From Flavobacteriales bacterium (GTDB taxonomy: Bacteria > Bacteroidota > Bacteroidia > Flavobacteriales > BACL11): a DNA stretch of 64,000 nt. Location of the stretch: NCBI GenBank assembly GCA_002728175.1, contig PBVH01000012.1, forward strand, positions 103,694-167,693, given 5' to 3'. Below, in pieces: positions 36,532-45,179 of this stretch. The position numbers were made by a program, and so were the translations under genes. The notes below the pieces were generated by a model. It ran no database searches. It was not told where the DNA came from and saw only the letters and a list, made by a program, of their open reading frames with translations. Positions within the stretch are counted from its first letter, which is position 1. Each line of letters opens with the position of its first letter.

Positions 36532-38647
36532 TTATTGATAGATAAAGCTGCTTTCTTTCCAAATCGCTTTTTAATATTTTAACTTTTATATTTTGTCCTA
36601 GTTGGAAGGTTTTTAGAGAAGAATATCCAGTTAGGCAAAATTCTTTACTATTATAGACATAATGATCATCTGTCATAGATGACAATTTAATTAACCCTTC
36701 ACAACCCGAATCGTTTAAAACAACATAAACACCCCATTCTGTTATTCCAGAAATTTTTCCCTTAAATACATTACCAATTTTATTTTTAAAATAAAGTGCT
36801 TGCATGTATTTAAAAGAAGCTCTTTCCGCAAGATTTGCATTTCTTTCTGTTTCAGAACAATGTTTACATAAGCCTTCTAAATTGAGCGAAGAAAAAGAAT
36901 CTACTTTTAAAATAAACTTTAATATTCTGTGAACGAGTAAATCAGGATATCTTCTAATGGGAGATGTAAAATGAGAATAATAAGAAAAAGCTAATCCAAA
37001 ATGACCAATGTTTTTGGTAGTATACTTTGCTTTAGCCATCGAACTAGCAACAAGGTTTTGAAAAAGTGTTTTTTCACCACTTTCTAAAGTTTCCTTTAAA
37101 AAAGCATTTAATTTTTTGGGCAGATTATCTCCTAACTTAAACGAGTAATTATAATCAAATTGTTTGGCTATTTTAGACAAAATAGAGAGTTTATCTATAT
37201 TAGGTTTATCATGAATTCTATAAATAGAATTAAACGCATAATTTTTATTAATATATGTAGCAACAGTTTTATTAGCTAAAAGCATAAATTCTTCAATTAA
37301 GCTGTTTGTTTGAAGATAACTTTTGTGTTTTAAGCCGATAGGAACATTGTTTTTATCAAGTAAAAACTTTATATCAGAGCTTTCAAAGTTAATAGACCCG
37401 TCTAATATTCTGTTGTTTTTTAATAGTTTGGCCGTTTTATTTAGAAAAGAAAGCTCTTCTACAAAAACACCAGAGTTATTATCTATACAACTTTGTGCCG
37501 ACTCATATGTAAAACGATGGTTAGAACAAATAATCGTTTCCGAAAAATAGAAGTCGTTAATATTTGCTTTATTATCAAGTTTAAAAATAACTGAAAAAGC
37601 TAGCCTGTCAACATTAGGTTTTAAAGAACAAATGTCATTGGAAAGATTTTCAGGCAACATAGGTATAACACGATCAGCAAGATAGACACTATTTCCTCTT
37701 TTTTTTGCTTCATTATCAAGCAGATCAGCAGGTTTAACATAAAAAGAAACATCAGCAATATGAACCCCAACTTCCCAGAGATTTTTGGAAAGTTTTTTAA
37801 CAGAAAGAGCATCATCAAAATCTTTTGCGTCTTCAGGGTCAATTGTAAATGTATTTGTGTTTCGAAAATCTAAACGAGACTTAAGTATCGACGGGCTAAT
37901 AGAAAGGGTTTTGTTTTTTGAGAAGTCTAGTAAGTCTTTTTCAAAAAAATCAGATAGTCCATGGTCATATATTATAGAGTCAATAGCAGTAAAATGATTG
38001 TTTTTTTCTCCTAACACACGAATTATTTTTCCAACAGGGTTTTTACCTCCACTTAGCCAAGAAGTAACCTGCACTAATACTTTTTTGTTTTTATAATGAG
38101 ATTTAAATAAAGATTTTGGAATAAAGATATCAAAAGGAACTTTTTTGTTATCGGCAACTAAAAAACAACCAGAGGAAGAAACATCTAAAACGCCAACAAA
38201 GGAATTTTTTTTTCTTTCAACAACTTTTGTTATCTCAGCGAGTTTTTTCTTTTTACTTACACTATATACAGTAATTTCAACAATATCATCTGCTAAAGAA
38301 AACAAAGAGAGGTGCATTGGAACAAAATATTCTGAATCTCCAACAGAAACATAGACTCCTTTTTTAGAGGTGTTTTTAACCACACCAGCTAGACATAAAT
38401 TTTTTAAATTTAATCTAAAATAGCCTCGTCTAATCTCTTTTATATATGAAGACGCCTTAAGTTCTTCAAGAAGATCACATATAATGGTTTTAATATTTTG
38501 ATTTTTAATATTTAGTTTTTTAGCGATCTGCTTATAGTTCATTGACAAGGAAGGGTTTTCTTTGTATATAGAGCGAATTGAAGCAAATAAATTCTTTTTT
38601 GAAAAGTTTCTTACAGCCTTGGGTTTTTTATTTTTCTTTTTGCGCAT
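36521..38647 (-). CDS. rnr: Ribonuclease R
   Basis: 708 residues of the RNase II/R family: N-terminal helix-turn-helix and cold-shock domains (about 1-230), a catalytic RNB domain (about 250-580) with the metal-binding run TIDPEDAKDFDDALS, HFGLAFSYYSHFTSPIRRYPD split near 555-575, and a C-terminal S1 domain (about 635-705, ISGITEWGVYVVLND). It degrades structured RNA 3' to 5' and takes part in rRNA and tmRNA quality control. Its 3' end overlaps the Omp28-like gene by 11 bp. Confidence 0.96.
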   Translation of the reverse strand: MRKKKNKKPKAVRNFSKKNLFASIRSIYKENPSLSMNYKQIAKKLNIKNQNIKTIICDLLEELKASSYIKEIRRGYFRLNLKNLCLAGVVKNTSKKGVYVSVGDSEYFVPMHLSLFSLADDIVEITVYSVSKKKKLAEITKVVERKKNSFVGVLDVSSSGCFLVADNKKVPFDIFIPKSLFKSHYKNKKVLVQVTSWLSGGKNPVGKIIRVLGEKNNHFTAIDSIIYDHGLSDFFEKDLLDFSKNKTLSISPSILKSRLDFRNTNTFTIDPEDAKDFDDALSVKKLSKNLWEVGVHIADVSFYVKPADLLDNEAKKRGNSVYLADRVIPMLPENLSNDICSLKPNVDRLAFSVIFKLDNKANINDFYFSETIICSNHRFTYESAQSCIDNNSGVFVEELSFLNKTAKLLKNNRILDGSINFESSDIKFLLDKNNVPIGLKHKSYLQTNSLIEEFMLLANKTVATYINKNYAFNSIYRIHDKPNIDKLSILSKIAKQFDYNYSFKLGDNLPKKLNAFLKETLESGEKTLFQNLVASSMAKAKYTTKNIGHFGLAFSYYSHFTSPIRRYPDLLVHRILKFILKVDSFSSLNLEGLCKHCSETERNANLAERASFKYMQALYFKNKIGNVFKGKISGITEWGVYVVLNDSGCEGLIKLSSMTDDHYVYNSKEFCLTGYSSLKTFQLGQNIKVKILKSDLERKQLYLSIINL

Positions 38648-38670
38648 AATGTAAGTGATAAAAATAATCT

Positions 38671-38678
38671 TAATTTTA
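38671..38678 (+). promoter_or_regulatory. Candidate -7 box for the small lipoprotein at 38683
   Basis: TAATTTTA (one mismatch to TAnnTTTG) ends exactly 4 nt before the GTG at 38683, the spacing expected if transcription begins at the start codon. The box faces away from rnr. Confidence 0.35.
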
Positions 38679-38682
38679 CCTT

Positions 38683-38913
38683 GTGAAAAATTTTAAGCCA
38701 AAATATTTTATTCTTATTTTTTTTGTTATTGCAATAAGCTCATGTAGAAGCAAGAAAACATTTAATGGAACAGCAGAGTTACCTTGTCCTGATCATGATG
38801 GTGTAAATATTGAAGAAGACAAAAAGTCTAAATGGAGACTGGTGCTATATAAAGACGGGAGAAGTGTCTTTGGAAAGAAAAAAAGAGGAAAAACAAAATT
38901 ATTTAAAAAGTAA
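38683..38913 (+). CDS. Small hypothetical lipoprotein
   Basis: 76 residues with a lipoprotein signal ending in Cys21 (FFVIAISSCRSKK) and a short, very basic mature part (KKKRGKTKLFKK at the end) containing ELPCPDHDG. The start codon is GTG. I do not recognise a family. It is divergent from rnr and followed by the tRNA-Asn terminator region on the other strand. The clean signal, and a TAATTTTA box just upstream, support a real gene. Confidence 0.65.
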   Translation: MKNFKPKYFILIFFVIAISSCRSKKTFNGTAELPCPDHDGVNIEEDKKSKWRLVLYKDGRSVFGKKKRGKTKLFKK

Positions 38914-38966
38914 TAATAGTAAGGAACATTAGTTTAAACGTTCTTTTGGAAGGCATAACATAAACG

Positions 38967-38998
38967 AAAAAAAGGAGCTCTACTCATAGAGACTCCTT
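38967..38998 (-). terminator. Intrinsic terminator of tRNA-Asn
   Basis: On the minus strand AAGGAG-t-CTCTA and TAGAG-CTCCTT form a stem with one bulged base around the loop TGAG, followed by seven T. It begins 11 nt after the mature 3' end of tRNA-Asn. Confidence 0.85.
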
Positions 38999-39009
38999 CT
39001 GTTCGCTTG

Positions 39010-39083
39010 CTCCCCCTCTAGGACTCGAACCTAGGACCCTCTGATTAACAGTCAGATGCTCTAACCAGCTGAGCTAAGGAGGA
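39010..39083 (-). tRNA. tRNA-Asn (anticodon GTT)
   Basis: 74 nt on the minus strand. The acceptor stem TCCTCCT/AGGGGGA has one G-T pair and discriminator G. D arm GCTC...GAGC, anticodon arm TCTGA-CTGTTAA-TCAGA giving anticodon GTT, variable loop, and T arm CTAGG-TTCGAGT-CCTAG are all complete. CCA is not encoded. A -7 box (39099-39106) lies upstream and an intrinsic terminator downstream, so it is a single-gene transcript. Confidence 0.97.
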
Positions 39084-39098
39084 GTAAAAAAAGGTTGA

Positions 39099-39106
39099 CA
39101 AAAATA
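39099..39106 (-). promoter_or_regulatory. Candidate -7 box for tRNA-Asn
   Basis: Minus-strand TATTTTTG fits TAnnTTTG exactly and ends 15 nt before the mature 5' end of the tRNA, a suitable distance for a short 5' leader. Confidence 0.55.
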
Positions 39107-39129
39107 AGAGAAAGCTTTAAATAATAAAA

Positions 39130-39137
39130 TATATTTG
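39130..39137 (+). promoter_or_regulatory. Candidate -7 box for the PfkB kinase gene
   Basis: TATATTTG matches TAnnTTTG exactly and ends 13 nt before the ATG at 39151. No -33 TTTG at 19-21 nt spacing; TTGACA at 39095 is too far away. Confidence 0.5.
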
Positions 39138-39150
39138 CTAAAAAATTTTT

Positions 39151-40059
39151 ATGAGCCTTTTAGTTGTAGGAACAGTAGCGTTTGATGCTATTGAAACACC
39201 ATTCGCAAAAACAGATAAAATCATTGGAGGAGCAGCCACATATATTTGTCATTCTGCAAGTTTTTTTTCAAAAAATATAAATCTAGTTTCAGTCGTTGGA
39301 GAGGATTTTCCCAATAAAGCTATTAACAGTCTAAAAGAAAAAGGTGTTGATGTAAAAGGGTTGCAAATTAAAGAAGGAAGAAAGACATTTTTTTGGTCGG
39401 GAAAGTATCACAATAACATGAACTCAAGAGACACGCTTAAAACGGAATTAAATGTTTTAGAAGATTTTGATCCGATTGTCCCAAAACAGTACACCAAATC
39501 AGAATTCTTAATGTTGGGAAATTTAATGCCCTCAGTTCAAAAAAGGGTGCTGGAACAAATGCAGGAAAGACCAAAACTTATTGTTTTAGACACCATGAAC
39601 TTTTGGATGGATAACTTCATGCCAGATTTAAAAGAAGCCTTAAAAAACACGGATGTATTAACAATTAACGATGATGAAGCAAGACAGCTATCGGGCGAAT
39701 ATTCTTTGTTGATAGCAGCAAAAAAGATTCTAACAATGGGGCCAAAATATTTAATAATTAAAAAGGGAGAACACGGAGCGATTTTGTTTGGTGAAGATAA
39801 AATGTTTTATTCTCCAGCCGTAATGCTTGAGAATGTTATTGACCCAACAGGAGCGGGAGATTCGTTTGCCGGAGGTTTTATAGGGTATTTAGCAAAAACA
39901 AAAGAAATTACTTTTGACAACATGAAAAAAGCAGTTGTATACGGGACAGTCTTAGCGTCATTTACCGTGGAAAAACTGGGGATAGAAAGTATAGAAAACA
40001 TAGAAGAAGAAAAAGTTAATAAAAGATTGGCTGAAATAAGAAGCGTAGTTTCTTTTTAA
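39151..40059 (+). CDS. PfkB family sugar kinase
   Basis: 302 residues of the ribokinase/PfkB fold. The N-terminal substrate region is IGGAATYICHSASFF (about 25-39). The C-terminal signature DPTGAGDSFAGGFIGYL (about 231-247) carries the catalytic Asp and anion hole. It phosphorylates a sugar, nucleoside or similar alcohol; which one cannot be told. The same gene beside rnhA and purN recurs in Bacteroidota, often near purF, hinting at nucleotide metabolism (inference). It meets rnhA tail-to-tail with a 4-bp overlap. Confidence 0.85.
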   Translation: MSLLVVGTVAFDAIETPFAKTDKIIGGAATYICHSASFFSKNINLVSVVGEDFPNKAINSLKEKGVDVKGLQIKEGRKTFFWSGKYHNNMNSRDTLKTELNVLEDFDPIVPKQYTKSEFLMLGNLMPSVQKRVLEQMQERPKLIVLDTMNFWMDNFMPDLKEALKNTDVLTINDDEARQLSGEYSLLIAAKKILTMGPKYLIIKKGEHGAILFGEDKMFYSPAVMLENVIDPTGAGDSFAGGFIGYLAKTKEITFDNMKKAVVYGTVLASFTVEKLGIESIENIEEEKVNKRLAEIRSVVSF

Positions 40060-40535
40060 AATAATGTAGAGTTGTTGTTTCGACTTTGATTTTCGTACCA
40101 AACATCAGAAACAAGATCAGCCCCCTCAGCAGCAGAAACAGCCAAACGATCACAACGTTCGTTTTCAACATTGTTGTTGTGTCCTTTTACCCACAAAAAA
40201 CGGATAGAATGCTTTTTGTAAACAGATAAAAAACGAATCCACAAGTCGGGGTTTTTCTTTCCTTTAAAGTTCTTTTTTTGCCAATCAAATAACCAACCTT
40301 TTTCAATTGCATTAACAACATATTTTGAGTCAGAATAAACAACAATTTCTGAGTTCAGTTTTTTAACGTTTTCAATACCAACAATAACCGCCAACAGTTC
40401 CATACGATTGTTAGTGGTTAATAAAAACCCTTTGCTAATTTCTTTTCTATGTTTACCGCTTAGCATTACAACCCCATAACCCCCTCTTCCAGGATTACCC
40501 TTAGCAGAACCATCGGTATAAATTATGATTGACAC
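40056..40535 (-). CDS. rnhA: Ribonuclease HI
   Basis: 159 residues. Catalytic carboxylates lie in YTDGSAKGNPGRGGYG (Asp8), NNRMELLAVI (Glu) and VYSDSKYVVNAIEKGW (Asp), with the late Asp in NERCDRLA. It cuts the RNA strand of RNA-DNA hybrids, removing primers and R-loops. The start codon is GTG (minus 40535-40533), and it overlaps the end of purN by 13 bp, so the two are coupled. Confidence 0.96.
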   Translation of the reverse strand: MSIIIYTDGSAKGNPGRGGYGVVMLSGKHRKEISKGFLLTTNNRMELLAVIVGIENVKKLNSEIVVYSDSKYVVNAIEKGWLFDWQKKNFKGKKNPDLWIRFLSVYKKHSIRFLWVKGHNNNVENERCDRLAVSAAEGADLVSDVWYENQSRNNNSTLF

Positions 40536-41098
40536 TTTTTGATGTAATTTAAAATTGTTGGCGCAAAAAACTGATGCTCTAAAATAGAGATTTTTTTTGA
40601 GAGAGACTCTGCTGTTTCAGCCGTAGAAACATTGCATTTTTCTTGAAATAGTATTTTTCCTTGATCATAAAACTCATTTACCAAATGAATTGTTATACCA
40701 GAATAAGGTTCATTATTTTCTATAATGGCTTTATGAACATTCATGCCAAACATTCCTTTACCACCATATTTTGGAAGTAATGAGGGGTGAATGTTTATGA
40801 TTCGGTTTTTATAAAAAGCCACAAGTTTTTTAGGAATCTTTAATAAAAAACCAGCCAAAACAATAAAATCAATCTTTTTTTCTAATAGCTTGTCGTTAAA
40901 TTCAGAAAAATTAAAAAGCTGCTTTTTTGAAAAAACAAAGCTATCAATGCCATGTTTTTTTGCGCGTTGTAAAATAAATGAAGATCTGTTATTTGATGCT
41001 ATAAGCGCAACTTTTGCATGTGTACAACTAGAAAAATATTCTAATATTTTTTCTGCATTAGATCCAGAGCCAGAACCAAAAATTGCTATGTTTTTCAA
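40523..41098 (-). CDS. purN: Phosphoribosylglycinamide formyltransferase (GART)
   Basis: 191 residues. The nucleotide loop is FGSGSGSNAEKIL (7-19). The formyl-transfer residues are in INIHPSLLPKYGGKG (Asn, His) and HLVNEFYDQGKILFQE (Asp). It transfers a formyl group from 10-formyl-THF to GAR in purine synthesis. The first codon is TTG (minus 41098-41096), aligning precisely with the family start KNIAIFGSG. A TATTTTTG box lies upstream. It is cotranscribed with rnhA. Confidence 0.94.
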   Translation of the reverse strand: MKNIAIFGSGSGSNAEKILEYFSSCTHAKVALIASNNRSSFILQRAKKHGIDSFVFSKKQLFNFSEFNDKLLEKKIDFIVLAGFLLKIPKKLVAFYKNRIINIHPSLLPKYGGKGMFGMNVHKAIIENNEPYSGITIHLVNEFYDQGKILFQEKCNVSTAETAESLSKKISILEHQFFAPTILNYIKKCQS

Positions 41099-41114
41099 TT
41101 AAGTTAAATTTTTT

Positions 41115-41122
41115 CAAAAATA
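41115..41122 (-). promoter_or_regulatory. Candidate -7 box for purN-rnhA
   Basis: Minus-strand TATTTTTG matches TAnnTTTG exactly and ends 16 nt before the TTG start of purN, in the 121-bp divergent gap with acpP. Confidence 0.5.
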
Positions 41123-41160
41123 AAATAAACAACCGGATGTTAAAATAGAAAATAATAAAG

Positions 41161-41192
41161 TTTGCAAATTCTTTAATTAATAGTTTTATTTG
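41161..41192 (+). promoter_or_regulatory. Promoter of acpP-fabF and following genes
   Basis: TTTG at 41161-41164 and TTTATTTG at 41185-41192 (one mismatch to TAnnTTTG) are separated by 20 nt, the Bacteroidota spacing. The box ends 27 nt before the acpP ATG at 41220. Confidence 0.55.
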
Positions 41193-41219
41193 CAAAGTAA
41201 TAACTATAAAAAAAAAATT

Positions 41220-41450
41220 ATGTCAGATATTTCAGAAAAGGTAAAAGCAATAATTGTAGACAAGTTAGGAATTGATGAAAACGAAGTTACTAATGAAGCA
41301 AGTTTCACTAATGATTTAGGTGCTGATTCATTAGACACAGTCGAACTAATAATGGAGTTTGAAAAAGAATTTGATATACAAATACCAGATGATCAAGCTG
41401 AAGCAATATCAACAGTAGGCGATGCGGTAAAATATATTGAGTCTGCTTAA
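41220..41450 (+). CDS. acpP: Acyl carrier protein
   Basis: 76 acidic residues from the ATG at 41220; an upstream ATG at 41190 would add ten residues lying inside the promoter. Ser37 in [10 protein letters not shown] takes the 4'-phosphopantetheine arm. Helix 1 ([12 protein letters not shown]) and [12 protein letters not shown] are standard. It carries growing acyl chains in fatty-acid synthesis. It is 6 bp before fabF. Confidence 0.98.
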   Translation: MSDISEKVKAIIVDKLGIDENEVTNEASFTNDLGADSLDTVELIMEFEKEFDIQIPDDQAEAISTVGDAVKYIESA

Positions 41451-41456
41451 ATAGCT

Positions 41457-42707
41457 ATGACAAGAAGAGTTGTTATCACGGGTATAGGAGCGTTAACACC
41501 AATTGGTAATAATACTAAAGATTATTGGAGCTCTTTAAAAAATGGTGTTAGTGGAGCGGCCCCTATTACATATTTTGATACAGAAAATTTTAAAACAAAG
41601 TTTGCCTGCGAACTAAAAGACTTTCAACCAACGGATTTTTTAGACAGAAAAGAATCAAGAAAGCTTGATAGGTTTAGCCAATATGCCATGATTGTGGCGC
41701 AAGAAGCATTTAATGATGCCAAATTAGAAAACCATAATATTGTTTCTGAGCGCGCAGGTGTTATTTGGGGATCGGGAATAGGGGGCATGGAAACTTTTTT
41801 TGGTGAATCCGCAGGCTTTGCCAAAGGAAATGGCGTTCCCAGATTTAATCCTTTTTTTATTCCAAAGCTAATTTCAGACATACCCGCGGGTCATATTTCA
41901 ATTAAATACAAGCTTAGAGGACCTAATTTCACAACAGTATCTGCTTGCGCATCTTCAACAAACGCATTAATAGATGCGTTTAATTATATTAAGTGGGATA
42001 AAGCAGACATGTTTGTTGTTGGCGGATCAGAAGCGTGTATATTTGAGCCAGGAATAGGGGGCTTTAATGCAATGATGGCTTTGTCAACTAGAAACGATGA
42101 TCCAAAAACAGCATCCCGCCCATTCGATAAAGATAGAGACGGTTTTGTAATGGGAGAAGGTGCGGGGGCATTTATAATCGAAGAGTATGAACATGCAATA
42201 AATAGAGGCGCAAAAATATATGCTGAGGTTGTAGGCTCGGGCCTCACAGCAGACGCACACCACATAACAGCTCCTCACCCAGAGGGTTTAGGAGCGCTCA
42301 ACGTAATGAGAGAAGCAATAAGTGAGGCAAAAATTAATAAAGAGGAGGTTGATTATATTAATGTTCATGGAACATCAACCCCGCTTGGAGATGTTGCTGA
42401 AACAAAAGCAATAAAACAATTATTTGATAATCACGCATACAGCTTAAATATAAGTTCTACGAAATCTATGACGGGACACCTCCTTGGTGCAGCAGGAATT
42501 ATAGAGGCTATTGCTGCGGTGTTGGCGATTAAACACAATATTGTTCCGCCGACGATTAACCATCACACGCAAGATCCAGAAATAGATAGCAAGCTGAATC
42601 TTACTCTCAATGTAGCTCAAAAGAAAGAAATACGATATGCACTAAGCAATACGTTTGGTTTTGGAGGGCATAACGCATCAATACTTTTTAAAAACCCAGA
42701 ACTATAA
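41457..42707 (+). CDS. fabF: Beta-ketoacyl-ACP synthase II
   Basis: 416 residues. The catalytic triad is C164 (VSACASSTNA), H304 (NVHGTSTPLGD) and H341 (SMTGHLLGAAG). Starts RRVVITGIGALTPIG and ends with a GFGGHNASILF motif. It elongates acyl-ACP with malonyl-ACP in fatty-acid synthesis. It sits between acpP and rnc, the conserved Bacteroidota order. Confidence 0.98.
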   Translation: MTRRVVITGIGALTPIGNNTKDYWSSLKNGVSGAAPITYFDTENFKTKFACELKDFQPTDFLDRKESRKLDRFSQYAMIVAQEAFNDAKLENHNIVSERAGVIWGSGIGGMETFFGESAGFAKGNGVPRFNPFFIPKLISDIPAGHISIKYKLRGPNFTTVSACASSTNALIDAFNYIKWDKADMFVVGGSEACIFEPGIGGFNAMMALSTRNDDPKTASRPFDKDRDGFVMGEGAGAFIIEEYEHAINRGAKIYAEVVGSGLTADAHHITAPHPEGLGALNVMREAISEAKINKEEVDYINVHGTSTPLGDVAETKAIKQLFDNHAYSLNISSTKSMTGHLLGAAGIIEAIAAVLAIKHNIVPPTINHHTQDPEIDSKLNLTLNVAQKKEIRYALSNTFGFGGHNASILFKNPEL

Positions 42708-42745
42708 CATTTTTTTCAAGATACTTAATAAAATCTTTTTTTCGT

Positions 42746-43369
42746 TTGAAAAAGAAAAAGAGTCGTTTTAACTATAGAGAAGAAATATATAAAACAGCTT
42801 TTCAACACAAGTCATATTGTAAAACAAACAACAACGAACGTTTAGAATTTTTAGGAGATGCTATTTTATGTTTTGTTGTTTCAGAATATATTTATGATGA
42901 AAATAAAACACAAAAAGAAGGATATTTATCAAAAAAGAGAGCTGTAATAGTTGCCAGAAAACACTTAAATATGGTAGGAAAAAGAGTGATAAACAAGGAA
43001 TTACTAAAAACAAAAACAGAAACAATAAGTGATAATATATATGGAAACGCTCTTGAAGCTCTTATAGGCGCAATATATATCGAAAGAGGGATAAAAGAGG
43101 TAAAACAATTTATTATAGATAAAATTATTAATTCCGAATTTGTTGACGAATTGATAAATACTGATTATAAAAGTAACCTTCAAAAAATTATTCAAAAAAA
43201 TCAAAACGATATAAAATATAATTTAACAAACACAAAAGGACCGGAACACGATAAAGAGTTTTATGTGACTTTGTTTATTGATAACAAGCAAATAAGCCGC
43301 GCAAAAGGACGCTCTTTAAAGGAAGCGGAGCAAAACGCCGCGAAAAAAGCATTAAAAAGTGTATCTTAG
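42746..43369 (+). CDS. rnc: Ribonuclease III
   Basis: 207 residues from a TTG at 42746. The signature ERLEFLGDAI (31-40) contains catalytic E34 and D38; the second pair is in SDNIYGNALEALIGAIYIERG (about 93-113). A double-stranded RNA-binding domain follows (about 138-205). It cleaves dsRNA in rRNA processing. The N-terminus is about 20-30 residues shorter than usual. The same frame stays open upstream into the end of fabF with no ATG, so a longer form from a non-standard codon is possible. Confidence 0.93.
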   Translation: MKKKKSRFNYREEIYKTAFQHKSYCKTNNNERLEFLGDAILCFVVSEYIYDENKTQKEGYLSKKRAVIVARKHLNMVGKRVINKELLKTKTETISDNIYGNALEALIGAIYIERGIKEVKQFIIDKIINSEFVDELINTDYKSNLQKIIQKNQNDIKYNLTNTKGPEHDKEFYVTLFIDNKQISRAKGRSLKEAEQNAAKKALKSVS

Positions 43370-43374
43370 CTGAA

Positions 43375-43773
43375 ATGAAAAAACGCTTTATATTAGAACC
43401 GGTTGAAGAAGATTTTAGGGTTTATGCCATTAACAGTCATGCAAAAGGCTATTCACTTTGTTGGAAGATAAATCAACAATTTAAAATAGACCTAGAAAGA
43501 GTTAGTGAAGCAGTTGTACAAAACAGTGTTTTTGTTCGCTACAACTATAAAAGCAACGAAGGGCAAGAGTTTAATGTAATAACAAACAGATCAAAAGAAG
43601 GCTACTTTATTCCTGATCACAAGGCCGTAAACTACTTTTTGGTTGTTAATAAAAAGCATAATCAAAAAAAATTATTAGAAGAATTAAAAAAAAACAGTGA
43701 AATATTATTTGCTTTTGAGCTTGAACTAGAAAAGAGCAAATACACAGAAAGATTTATATTTAATGATACGTAA
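43375..43773 (+). CDS. IPExxxVDY family protein
   Basis: 132 residues. The family-naming motif appears as IPDHKAVNY (about 83-91), with conservative changes (Glu to Asp, Asp to Asn). It is an alpha/beta protein without signal peptide or known function, found in Bacteroidota next to rnc and pyk as here. It overlaps pyk by 11 bp, suggesting coupled translation. Confidence 0.85.
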   Translation: MKKRFILEPVEEDFRVYAINSHAKGYSLCWKINQQFKIDLERVSEAVVQNSVFVRYNYKSNEGQEFNVITNRSKEGYFIPDHKAVNYFLVVNKKHNQKKLLEELKKNSEILFAFELELEKSKYTERFIFNDT

Positions 43774-45178
43774 AACTAAAATAATAGCAACAATTGGGCC
43801 CGCAACTAGCTCAAAAGAAATGATCAAAAGATTAATATCAAGAGGCGTTAACGTGTGTAGACTTAACTTCTCACATATTGATCATGAAACAGCAAAAGAA
43901 ATAATAACCTCTATTAAAGAAATTAACCAAGAGCTGCATACGCACACAGCAATATTAGCAGACCTACAAGGGCCTAAAATTAGGGTTGGCCAACTACCAT
44001 CATCGTTTAAGTTGGTAAGGGGTAAAGAAGTGATTATTTGTACAAAAAAAAGAGCAAACACAATTCCTGTTAATTATAATAATTTTGCTAAAGACGTAAA
44101 GAAAAGAGATGTCGTTTTGTTAGATGATGGAAAGCTGAGTTTAAAAGTGGTTTCTTCAAATGGAAAAGACACTGTAAAATTAAAAGTAGTACACGGAGGG
44201 TTGCTTCATTCGTTCAAGGGAATTAACTTGCCAAATACAAAAATCACCCTTCCTTGCTTAACTAGAAAAGATAGAAAGGATTTAGCGTTCATATTAAAAG
44301 AAAAAATAGAGTGGATTGGACTATCTTTTGTCCGTTCTTCGGAGGACATTAAAAAGCTGAAAAGAATAATTAAGCGAGCAAAAGTAACTCATAAAGTGAT
44401 TGCTAAAATTGAAAAACCACAAGCAATAAAAGAATTAGACACAATCATTAATGAGTCGGAGGCAATAATGGTGGCAAGAGGAGATTTGGGCGTCGAGGTT
44501 CCAACACAAAAAGTTCCTGCATATCAAAAGAGCATCGTTGAAAAATGCATTGCTGCATCTAAACCGGTAGTTATTGCGACCCAAATGCTCGAAAGCATGA
44601 CCGAAAACCCTCGAGCAACTAGAGCTGAGGTAAATGACGTTGCTAATTCAGTTATAGATGGTGCGGACGCTGTTATGTTAAGCGGTGAAACATCTGTTGG
44701 TCAACATCCTCTAAAAGCGGTAGACACTATGAGAAAAATAATTCGTGATGTTGAAAAAAGCAAACACAGTATTTCAAAAAATCAACCACCTAGAGAAATA
44801 ACAAATAAAGAAAGGCTTTTATCTGAGGCGATATGTTCAAACGCATGCTCAATAGCCGAAACGGCTAACGCTAAAGCAATTATTGCAATAACATATTCTG
44901 GCTATAATGCAATAAAAACCTCAAGCTTTAGGCCAAATGCTTTTATATATGTTTTTACGCATAATCACACGATATTAAACACTCTAAGTTTGGTTTGGGG
45001 GGTAAGAGGTTTTTATTACGATAGGGGGGCAACTACAGATCAGACTATTGAGGAAACAATCAACTTTTTGAAGCAAAACAAATTAATAAGGAAAAATGAT
45101 TTTGTTGTTAACCTTGCCAGTATGCCGGCACAAGAAAAAGGAATGACAAATGTCATGAAATTAAGTAAAGTAAAATAA
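43763..45178 (+). CDS. pyk: Pyruvate kinase
   Basis: 471 residues. Substrate and metal motifs are KIIATIGPAT, CRLNFSH, ADLQGPKIRVG, and the signature IAKIEKPQAIKELD (about 212-225) carrying the catalytic Lys, followed by MVARGDLGVEVP and VMLSGETSVGQHP. It makes pyruvate and ATP from phosphoenolpyruvate and ADP, the last glycolytic step. It is followed 1 bp later by an M42 peptidase gene. Confidence 0.98.
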   Translation: MIRKTKIIATIGPATSSKEMIKRLISRGVNVCRLNFSHIDHETAKEIITSIKEINQELHTHTAILADLQGPKIRVGQLPSSFKLVRGKEVIICTKKRANTIPVNYNNFAKDVKKRDVVLLDDGKLSLKVVSSNGKDTVKLKVVHGGLLHSFKGINLPNTKITLPCLTRKDRKDLAFILKEKIEWIGLSFVRSSEDIKKLKRIIKRAKVTHKVIAKIEKPQAIKELDTIINESEAIMVARGDLGVEVPTQKVPAYQKSIVEKCIAASKPVVIATQMLESMTENPRATRAEVNDVANSVIDGADAVMLSGETSVGQHPLKAVDTMRKIIRDVEKSKHSISKNQPPREITNKERLLSEAICSNACSIAETANAKAIIAITYSGYNAIKTSSFRPNAFIYVFTHNHTILNTLSLVWGVRGFYYDRGATTDQTIEETINFLKQNKLIRKNDFVVNLASMPAQEKGMTNVMKLSKVK

Positions 45179-45179
45179 T

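Noticed and set aside
39095..39100. TTGACA as a -35 element for the PfkB gene
   Set aside because: 32 nt from the -7 box, too far, and Bacteroidota promoters do not use this hexamer.
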